A stretch of 8,626 nt of DNA, taken from contig JAGGWC010000160.1 of the NCBI GenBank assembly GCA_021157645.1, positions 1-8,626 of the forward strand. The letters run 5' to 3'. Both the position numbers and the translations under genes were made by a program. The stretch comes from Candidatus Cloacimonadota bacterium. Lineage in GTDB: Bacteria > Cloacimonadota > Cloacimonadia > Cloacimonadales > TCS61. Positions 1 through 5,517 of the stretch are shown piece by piece (within the stretch, counting starts at the first letter, position 1; every line of letters begins with the position of its first letter). The notes under the pieces are model-generated. The model ran no database searches. It was given only the letters and a program-made list of their open reading frames with translations, and was not told the origin of the DNA.

Positions 1-753
1 AAAGATGAACAATTAAAAGTAGATGTTGGTGCTATCCTTATTGCTACGGGTTATGATATGCTTGATGTAAGTACAATTGATAATCTAGGCTATGGAAAAT
101 ACCCGGGCGTTTATACTGCTATGGAATTCGAAAGACTTTTCGCAGCGAATGGACCAACAGAGGGAAAATTGGTTATGAGAGATGATAAAACAATTCCTTC
201 TTCTGTAGCCATAATTCATTGCGTTGGAAGATCTCAAACTCACTACTGCTCTAATGTTTGTTGCATGGCATCTTCCAAGCATGCTCATTTTCTGCATCAC
301 AAACTTCCCCATGCAAAGATATATAACATTTATTCAGATATATGCCTTCCCGATAAAACCTATCAGAAATTTTATGAAGATGTAAAAGCACACTCATCCA
401 AATTCATCTATCAAACAGATCGTGATAAAATGAAGATTAGTGAAAAGAATGGTAAATTGAAAATAGAGTATTTAGATAATAATAACAAAGATGCTTTCAT
501 AAATGTTGATATGGTAATTCTGGCAAATGCTTTAAGGCCGGCAGTAGGAAGTGAAAAACTAAAGGAAGTTCTGGGTATAAATCATGATAAATTTGGATTT
601 ATTGAAGCTCAACCATTCAGGATCGGTTCTGTTGCAACTTCAAAACCTGGTATTTTTGTAGCAGGTTGTGCAGAGGGGCCTAAAGATATTCAAAATTCAA
701 TTATTCAATCAGAAGCTGCTGTGGCGCAAATCATATCACTTTTTAATAGATAA
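1..753 (+). CDS. hdrA: HdrA-like FAD/Fe-S oxidoreductase, C-terminal part (5' end outside window)
   Basis: The frame is open from base 1, giving 250 visible residues. The ATG at 58 is not the start, because the conserved flavoprotein strand VGAILIATG is already encoded before it. The visible part is the second half of an HdrA FAD module: an HCVG motif, then YCSNVCC (visible residues about 82-88), the signature that in characterised HdrA binds the non-canonical [4Fe-4S] cluster beside FAD, and finally the GIFVAGCAEGP segment that closes the FAD domain. It ends about 35 residues later, with no C-terminal ferredoxin domain. Its segment GYGKYPGVYTAMEFERL resembles the N-terminal half of the protein at 5518-8559 more than the gene at 977. 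A DICLP motif stands where the large HdrA has DIRAFG. It could also be called QmoA-like, since QmoA likewise lacks the ferredoxin tail. The family is secure; the partner and substrate are inference. Confidence 0.9.
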   Translation, partial: KDEQLKVDVGAILIATGYDMLDVSTIDNLGYGKYPGVYTAMEFERLFAANGPTEGKLVMRDDKTIPSSVAIIHCVGRSQTHYCSNVCCMASSKHAHFLHHKLPHAKIYNIYSDICLPDKTYQKFYEDVKAHSSKFIYQTDRDKMKISEKNGKLKIEYLDNNNKDAFINVDMVILANALRPAVGSEKLKEVLGINHDKFGFIEAQPFRIGSVATSKPGIFVAGCAEGPKDIQNSIIQSEAAVAQIISLFNR

Positions 754-773
754 GAAAAAGATATGATTAAGGT

Positions 774-822
774 TGAATATCCAATATCGAACAAGGAATG
801 ATGAATGATGAAGGAAAAGAAA
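774..822. repeat. Degenerate 7-base periodic repeat
   Basis: The spacer at 754-976 contains seven consecutive 7-base units, TGAATAT, CCAATAT, CGAACAA, GGAATGA, TGAATGA, TGAAGGA and AAAGAAA, each with AA at its third and fourth bases and mostly fitting NNAATNN. Units four and five differ only in their first base. The rest of the spacer shows no coding potential that I can support. The type resembles heptad-like intergenic repeats I associate with candidate-phylum genomes, which is recollection and not a search result. Confidence 0.5.
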
Positions 823-868
823 TCAGATTGTTGTTTCGAGTGTATTTGTTCTCAACTTAAGCTATCGG

Positions 869-898
869 TTGACTGAAGATGAGTGATTCCCATATTCT
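869..898 (+). promoter_or_regulatory. Possible weak sigma70-type promoter
   Basis: TTGACT at 869-874 matches five of six bases of the -35 consensus. TATTCT at 893-898, after an 18-base spacer, matches four of six bases of the -10. It lies in the 223-base gap before the gene at 977, the longest gap in the window and the most natural place for an internal promoter. In AT-rich DNA such matches arise by chance, so this is a weak suggestion only. Confidence 0.18.
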
Positions 899-976
899 TA
901 AGTCGAATCCGGCAAAGACATTTTCGTTTTTGGTTTGTATTGTTGGTTTTGTTCGTTGCTAAATTAAGGAAATAAT

Positions 977-2665
977 ATGAGTGAAAAAATCGGAATCTAT
1001 GTATGTGAATGTGGACCTAATATTGCCTCCAAAGTAGATATTGAAAAGATTATGCAGGAACTTGCAAAACTTGAAGATTATAAAAATAAAGAACTTATAA
1101 TAAAAAATCATAAATTGCTTTGTTCAGTGAAAGGGAAAATATTCTTGGAAAATGAGATTAATGAAAACAATTTAACTCATCTTGTCTGTGCTGCTTGTTC
1201 TCCACGAGATCATGATACAACCTTTATTAATGTTTGTAAAAAGACAAAATTAAATCCATATTTGTATCAAATGGTTAATATTCGCGAACAATGTGCCTGG
1301 ATAATTCCCGACAAAGAGGAAGCTACTTCCAAAGCTATTCGTATGATTCATGCAGGAATGGACAGAGTCTTGTATCAGCAACCATTGGAAGAAAAACCGC
1401 TTGATAGTAATCCTGATGTACTGATTATCGGTGGTGGAATTGCTGGAATGGAAGCTGCTCTTACTCTTGCTTCTAAGAACCGTTCAGTTTATCTGGTTGA
1501 AAAATCTGAAGAATTGGGTGGCAAATCTGCCAAATTAAAAGAATTGTTACCAAGACAGTGCGTAAGCCTGAATACCTTAAGACGAAAAAAATCTGAAATT
1601 CAAAGTAATAGATATATAAAAGTTTTTACGAATACTATATTAGATTCAATTGTTGGATTTCTCGGTAATTTTGAAATTGTGATAAAAAATGTGAATGGTT
1701 CTGGAAATACAACTGAGCTTCTAGCGGGAGCTGTAGTGCTTGCTACAGGTTTCAATCTTACTGATGTTTCATCACTCAATTCTTACAATATTAAGAAAGA
1801 AGACGAAGTTTATAATGCTTTAGAAATTGAAGAGATGCTTTCTGCAAATGGAAAAATTACAATGCGAAATGGAAATGAGCCGGGGAAAGTAGCCCTGATA
1901 CATTGTGTTGGTAGACCAGAAGTTGGTTATTGTTCCAAAATCTGTTGTGATTATTTACTAAAAATTGCTAAGCTGATCAAAGATCATTCACCAAAAATCG
2001 AAGTAACAGAATTATATAAACACATGTGTCTTCCAAATAAACATGATGAAGATTTTTATAAATTGGTTAAACAAAAAGGTGTTAATTTCATGAAAATAAA
2101 AAATGCGAACGTAACAGGAACAACTATTAATTTCACAGACATTACAGACGCAAAAAAGAAGCTTAATGTTGATATGGTAATAGTGGGAACCGCAATGATC
2201 CCAAGCTCTGATACTGTTAAACTCGCTGAAGAATTAAAACTTGATCTGCATGAAACTGGATTTTTTCAGGAAGCACATCTCAAAATTAATCCAGTTTCCA
2301 CCAATACTGATGGTGTTTTTGTAATTGGTGGGGCACATGGTCCGGTTGGAATAACTGAATCCATGTTACAGGCGCAAGCAGCTGCAGGAAAGATATTCAC
2401 TCAGTTAATACCCGGACAGAAAATCATTCCTGAAATTAAAGTCTCAGAGATATTAGAAGCTTACTGCACAGGTTGCCAAACATGCCTCGATGTTTGTGGG
2501 TACGGTGCGATCTACTTCGATGAAGACAAAGGAATTTCTGTAGTAAATGAAGCAATTTGCAGAGGCTGTGGAAATTGTGTAGGAAGTTGTCCATCCGGTT
2601 CGATCCGAACAAAACATTTTACAAATCCACAATTATATCAGGAAGTTAAAGAGGCACTGAGATGA
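977..2665 (+). CDS. hdrA: HdrA-like FAD protein with C-terminal double [4Fe-4S] ferredoxin domain
   Basis: A 562-residue HdrA-family protein. Residues 1-135 are the HdrA N-terminal Fe-S domain, with C10/C12 (VCECG), C49, C71/C74 (CAACSPRDHD) and C106 in NIREQCAW. A Rossmann FAD site GGGIAG lies at 152-157, followed by ELGGK. The FAD-proximal cluster motif is HCVG (C310) plus YCSKICC (C319, C323, C324), and the FAD domain closes with GVFVIGGAHGP near 446-456. Two [4Fe-4S] motifs follow at C497/C500/C503/C507 and C528/C531/C534/C538. The likely role is a cytosolic electron-bifurcating or -distributing flavoprotein subunit. The start is supported by AAGGA at 966-970, six bases before the ATG. 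Oddities are CLP at 351-353 in place of the usual R-[AT]-[FY]-G, and a diverged segment after ELGGK. Its length and domain order match residues 450-1013 of the protein at 5518-8559. QmoB-like is an alternative name, but the MvhD domain fused in QmoB is absent. Confidence 0.93.
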   Translation: MSEKIGIYVCECGPNIASKVDIEKIMQELAKLEDYKNKELIIKNHKLLCSVKGKIFLENEINENNLTHLVCAACSPRDHDTTFINVCKKTKLNPYLYQMVNIREQCAWIIPDKEEATSKAIRMIHAGMDRVLYQQPLEEKPLDSNPDVLIIGGGIAGMEAALTLASKNRSVYLVEKSEELGGKSAKLKELLPRQCVSLNTLRRKKSEIQSNRYIKVFTNTILDSIVGFLGNFEIVIKNVNGSGNTTELLAGAVVLATGFNLTDVSSLNSYNIKKEDEVYNALEIEEMLSANGKITMRNGNEPGKVALIHCVGRPEVGYCSKICCDYLLKIAKLIKDHSPKIEVTELYKHMCLPNKHDEDFYKLVKQKGVNFMKIKNANVTGTTINFTDITDAKKKLNVDMVIVGTAMIPSSDTVKLAEELKLDLHETGFFQEAHLKINPVSTNTDGVFVIGGAHGPVGITESMLQAQAAAGKIFTQLIPGQKIIPEIKVSEILEAYCTGCQTCLDVCGYGAIYFDEDKGISVVNEAICRGCGNCVGSCPSGSIRTKHFTNPQLYQEVKEALR

Positions 2666-2673
2666 TTAAAATA

Positions 2674-2701
2674 CAAATAGCAAATCCCAAATTTCAAATA
2701 A
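2674..2701. repeat. Four tandem CAAATNN heptads
   Basis: CAAATAG, CAAATCC, CAAATTT and CAAATAA follow each other with an exact 7-base period in the 52-base gap between two genes. CAAAT is invariant and the last two bases vary. The same period is seen in the spacer at 774-822. The repeat ends four bases before the Shine-Dalgarno GGAG (2706-2709) of the next gene. Confidence 0.7.
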
Positions 2702-2717
2702 AATTGGAGAACTATTA

Positions 2718-3872
2718 ATGACTGAAATCTCAAAAAAAGGAGTCCTTCTGGAAGTGAAGAATGATATACAAACTTCGATCCTTCAGTTCTTTCAGGATGC
2801 GATTGAGAAAAAAATATTTGATGCTGTGATGCTGCCAATGAAAGTGCCGTCTGGTGATTCATTTGCATGGATCATGATCAAAGATGCTGATATCCTGAAA
2901 AATGCACAACCACTTGCTCCGATCATGCCGGTGAATGCAGCCAAAGCATTAAAAAAATATACCAGGAAAGGGAAAGGAAAATATAAAATTGCAGCTTTGA
3001 TTAAGCCTTGCGAAATTCGTGCAACAGTAGAATTGACCAAGTTGAATCAAGTACACCTTGATGACATTACTTTATTCAGTTATGATTGTGTTGGAGCTCT
3101 TCCAATGCAGGATTATATATCCGATCCAAAAGCAGGCGATGAAAAATTTAACAAGTTATTAACAGATAAAAACTGGCGCTCTAAAGATGTAAAACCAATA
3201 TGTAAGATTTGTGATAAATTTTCACTATCTGCCAGCGATCTTCATTTTGCATTGAATGATCAGGAACTTATCCTGATTTCAAACAGCGAAAAAGGCGAAA
3301 AAACGCTAATTGATCTTGAGATGAAAGCAGAAACTGATTTATCCAAGTGGCAGAATTATATCGAAGAAATAAAGAAATTTAAAACAAAAAATAAAGAAGA
3401 GACATTTGAAGTTATCAAAGATATGGTAGGAGGATTTGATAATCTCACTGAGACTTTTGCCAATTGCATCGGTTGTCATAATTGTAGCAGTTCATGCCCA
3501 ATCTGTTATTGTCGTCAGTGTTATTTTGATTCTTCAGTATCTAAACCGAATTCTGATGTTATTATGATGCGTGCTGAAGATCGAGGCGCAGTTTCATTTC
3601 CTCTTGATCGCATTATGTTCCATACAGGTAGAATGGCTCACATGAGTCTTTCCTGTGTTTCATGTGGACTTTGCTCTGATGCCTGCCCTGTAAATATTCC
3701 AGTTGCTAAAATATTTAGTTATGTTGCTAGTCAAACTCAGAAGACATTTGAATATTCAGCTGGAGCCAGTGTTGGTGATGCTCTTCCTATGAAAGAATAT
3801 AGGTTAGATGAACTTGGAGAGCTGGGAGAATTAGTGAAAAGTGCTGAAGTTCAGGAGGGTGATCATGAGTAA
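2718..3872 (+). CDS. FrhB/FdhB-family Fe-S (flavo)protein, first of a tandem pair
   Basis: A 384-residue protein of the coenzyme F420 hydrogenase/dehydrogenase beta-subunit family (FrhB/FdhB). The N-terminal half carries the family landmarks PIMPVNAAK (69-77), IKPCEIRA with C98, and C124. A CKIC pair lies at 162-165. The C-terminal half holds a cysteine-dense stretch, C250/C253/C256/C260 followed by C263/C265/C268 (PICYCRQC), and a second [4Fe-4S] motif at C313/C316/C319/C323 with the usual following proline. Characterised relatives bind FAD and [4Fe-4S] clusters and move electrons between F420 and a hydrogenase or formate dehydrogenase. Bacterial members near HdrA genes often have unknown partners, so F420 use is not claimed. 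The start has GGAGA at 2706-2710, seven bases upstream. The gene overlaps the next one by 8 bases, suggesting translational coupling and matched amounts. No transmembrane segment is seen. Confidence 0.85.
   Translation: MTEISKKGVLLEVKNDIQTSILQFFQDAIEKKIFDAVMLPMKVPSGDSFAWIMIKDADILKNAQPLAPIMPVNAAKALKKYTRKGKGKYKIAALIKPCEIRATVELTKLNQVHLDDITLFSYDCVGALPMQDYISDPKAGDEKFNKLLTDKNWRSKDVKPICKICDKFSLSASDLHFALNDQELILISNSEKGEKTLIDLEMKAETDLSKWQNYIEEIKKFKTKNKEETFEVIKDMVGGFDNLTETFANCIGCHNCSSSCPICYCRQCYFDSSVSKPNSDVIMMRAEDRGAVSFPLDRIMFHTGRMAHMSLSCVSCGLCSDACPVNIPVAKIFSYVASQTQKTFEYSAGASVGDALPMKEYRLDELGELGELVKSAEVQEGDHE
3853..3859 (+). promoter_or_regulatory. Ribosome binding site that fixes the start at 3865
   Basis: AGGAGGG lies five bases before ATG 3865. 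A GTG eight codons upstream at 3841 is in frame, but it has no comparable site and would deepen the overlap with the preceding gene. The strong Shine-Dalgarno lies inside the end of that gene, as expected for coupled translation. Confidence 0.85.
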
Positions 3873-4953
3873 ATTACTGAAGACTAATGATCCTGTTGAG
3901 CAAACTTTGAATGATCTTCTAAAATATTTATTGGAATCTAAGAAAGTGAGTGCAGTTTTCTCTTTACGTAAAATAAATAAGAAAGGTTCAGTTGATTACG
4001 GATTGATTTCTGATGTTAATAAATTAAATGAAATAGCACCCTTACATCCCATAATGCCAGCAAATGCAGGTCAGCTTTTAGGAAGATTTACGCCAATGGA
4101 TAAACCTGTTGCCGCTGTTATACGTCCTTGCGAATTCAGAGCTTTTGTAGAACTTGCAAAAAGAGAACAGGGACAGATGGATAATTTTCTGTTCATTACG
4201 TATAGTTGCGGTGGTGTTTTCAAACTTAAAGATAACGCAGAAGATAAAATCAAAAATAAATTAGATGAATATTGGGAAGCAGTTAAAAATTCTGTGATTC
4301 AGAAAGACATCAGAAATTCATGTAAAACCTGTGAATATATCGCTCCATTGAATTCTGATATATTCATTTCACTTGTTGGGGAAGAAAACGGTAAGATCTA
4401 TTTAACTTCTGAAAAAGCAGAAAAAATGCTGGAAGGATTTGAAGTCGAAACCAAAACAGCGAAATTTGACCCAATAATTTTGAATGATCTTCTTAAAGAA
4501 AGAACAAAAAATAAAGAAGAAATTTATTCAAAGATCGATACAAAAGAATCCGGTCTTGATGGTTTGATAGATATTTTTGGAAAATGTATTGGATGTCATG
4601 GTTGCAACGCTGTTTGCCCGATCTGTTATTGCACACTTTGCGATTTTGATTCATTCAATTATGATTATAATACACCAATCATGGAAAAAGAACTAGCAGA
4701 AAAAGGTGCATTACGACTTCCACCTGATACATTATTTTTTCATCTCGGAAGACTTTCTCACATGAGTTTTTCGTGTGTAGGATGCGGAATGTGTTCTGAT
4801 GTCTGTCCTGCATTAATCCAAGTTGCTGATGTCTTCAAAAAAACAGGAGAAGAAACTGCCAGAATGTTCGATTTTGTGCCAGGAAGAAGAGTAGACGAAG
4901 AGATCCCTGTTATGATCTATAAAGAAGAAGAATTTCCTGAGTTGGGAGAATAA
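3865..4953 (+). CDS. FrhB/FdhB-family Fe-S (flavo)protein, second of a tandem pair
   Basis: A 362-residue paralogue of the preceding gene with the same landmarks in the same order: HPIMPANAGQ (61-70), IRPCEFRA with C89, C115, a CKTC pair (153-156), C241/C244/C247/C251 plus C254/C256/C259 (PICYCTLC), and C304/C307/C310/C314. The acidic tail ends FPELGE, close to the LGELGE near the end of its neighbour. Conservation of every cysteine group suggests that both copies keep the same set of Fe-S clusters and probably form a heterodimer or occupy two positions in one complex; that is inference. The copies differ most in the region between the cysteine blocks (about 157-235), the natural place for partner-specific contacts. 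Its stop is one base before the start of the MvhD-like gene. The ligand of any flavin or F420 site cannot be read from sequence alone. Confidence 0.85.
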   Translation: MSKLLKTNDPVEQTLNDLLKYLLESKKVSAVFSLRKINKKGSVDYGLISDVNKLNEIAPLHPIMPANAGQLLGRFTPMDKPVAAVIRPCEFRAFVELAKREQGQMDNFLFITYSCGGVFKLKDNAEDKIKNKLDEYWEAVKNSVIQKDIRNSCKTCEYIAPLNSDIFISLVGEENGKIYLTSEKAEKMLEGFEVETKTAKFDPIILNDLLKERTKNKEEIYSKIDTKESGLDGLIDIFGKCIGCHGCNAVCPICYCTLCDFDSFNYDYNTPIMEKELAEKGALRLPPDTLFFHLGRLSHMSFSCVGCGMCSDVCPALIQVADVFKKTGEETARMFDFVPGRRVDEEIPVMIYKEEEFPELGE

Positions 4954-4954
4954 T

Positions 4955-5380
4955 ATGAGTAAAAACTACACACCTAAAATAATCAGTTTTTTGTGTAAAT
5001 GGTGTTCTTATACCGGTGCTGACCTTGCCGGTATTAATCGCTCACAATATCCCACGGCAATATTGCCGATCAAAGTAATGTGTTCAAGCAGGGTAGATCC
5101 CGTTTTTCTGATAAAAGCTTATTTACGGGGAGCAGATGGTATATTGGTTGGTGGCTGACATCCCGGTGATTGTCATTACCAGGATGGTAATTATCATACA
5201 CGTCGCCGCATGGCAATAGTAAAGAAGATTTTCGACACATTAGGTTTGGAAAATGACCGCTTGCGACTTACTTGGATATCTGCTTCTGAAGGTAATAAAT
5301 TTGCCAGGGTAGGAAATGAATACACAAAACAGATATTGAAAATGGGAGAAAATCCTACCAAGAAACAAATTTTTTTATAA
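4955..5380 (+). CDS. mvhD: Selenocysteine-containing MvhD-like Fe-S subunit (TGA at 5156-5158 read as Sec)
   Basis: Read through one in-frame TGA, this is a complete 141-residue MvhD protein (hydrogenase delta-subunit family), a small [2Fe-2S] carrier that links HdrA to its electron donor. Conserved parts are FLCKWCSYTGADLAG (C14, C17), VMCSSRVDP (C43), RGADGILVGG, then Sec68-HPGDCHY with C73, GNYHTRRR and the C-terminal WISASEGNKF. The family has Cys where TGA occurs (GCHPGDCHY), and VhuD of Methanococcus is a known selenoprotein. The frame after the TGA stays conserved for 73 codons to a TAA. GGGAG at 4944-4948 sits six bases before the ATG, one base after the upstream stop. TGA acts as a normal stop in two other genes here, and no other gene has an in-frame TGA in about 2,570 codons, so a genome-wide code change is unlikely. 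A pseudogene by point mutation is the main alternative, made unlikely by the hairpin at 5167-5196. Confidence 0.92.
5156..5158 (+). other. Selenocysteine codon (UGA, residue 68)
   Basis: The codon sits at the first cysteine of the MvhD CHPGDC motif. Flanking codons read VGG before it and HPGDCHY after it, both family-typical. Cys is the standard residue at this site, which is the usual Cys/Sec exchange pattern. Confidence 0.9.
5167..5196 (+). promoter_or_regulatory. Bacterial-type SECIS hairpin
   Basis: ATTACC (5175-5180) pairs perfectly with GGTAAT (5186-5191) around the five-base loop AGGAU. Below it, TGAT (5167-5170) pairs with ATCA (5193-5196) across an asymmetric internal loop. The apical loop starts 22 bases after the UGA and has G as its second and third bases. 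This fits the general bacterial rule of a SelB-binding hairpin inside the coding region just after the UGA, with a G at the start of the apical loop. The mRNA hairpin would recruit SelB with Sec-tRNA. Confidence 0.75.
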
Positions 5381-5390
5381 ATGATAACGG

Positions 5391-5495
5391 CCTTGCGAAT
5401 GGTCGAGGCTTTCGTAATGGGCGAAACAGGTTTTATGAGTGCAACCATTGCGAAGGTTGATGTGAAAGAGTTTTTTTAAGAAACCATTCGCAAGG
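5391..5495. repeat. Nested palindromic intergenic element
   Basis: This fills most of the 137-base gap before the large HdrA gene. The outer arms CCTTGCGAATGGT (5391-5403) and ACCATTCGCAAGG (5483-5495) are exact 13-base inverted copies. Inner arms TTCGTAATGG (5411-5420) and CCATTGCGAA (5445-5454) form ten pairs with one G-U, leaving a 24-base loop. The right-hand arms CCATTGCGAAGG (5445-5456) and CCATTCGCAAGG (5484-5495) differ only in the core GCG versus CGC. The RNA could fold into a long two-level hairpin. No T-run follows the outer arm, so a simple intrinsic terminator is not supported. A related sequence begins at 8583. Confidence 0.75.
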
Positions 5496-5517
5496 TTAAT
5501 ATAGTTGAGGATGATTT

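Noticed and set aside
58..60. ATG 58 as the start of the first gene
   Set aside because: The frame is open to base 1 and encodes the conserved VGAILIATG strand before this ATG, so the gene enters the window from the left.
774..822. CRISPR array
   Set aside because: The units are only seven bases with no spacers, and no cas-like gene is present in the window.
754..976. A frameshift or degraded linker joining the first two HdrA genes
   Set aside because: No frame across the gap encodes HdrA-like residues; the second gene has its own Shine-Dalgarno and a complete N-terminal domain.
3841..3864. Upstream GTG start for the second FrhB-like gene
   Set aside because: AGGAGGG at 3853-3859 is ideally placed for ATG 3865, and the eight extra residues match nothing in the family.
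4955..5158. A free-standing 67-residue protein ending at TGA
   Set aside because: The frame continues with 73 codons of conserved MvhD sequence after the TGA, the TGA replaces a family cysteine, and a SECIS-like hairpin follows it.
5156..5158. Alternative genetic code (TGA as Trp or Gly)
   Set aside because: TGA ends the genes at 2665 and 8559, Trp is encoded by TGG throughout, and no other gene in the window has an in-frame TGA.
5391..5495. Intrinsic (Rho-independent) terminator
   Set aside because: The T-run at 5471-5477 is inside the element, before the right outer arm, and no T-run follows the hairpin.
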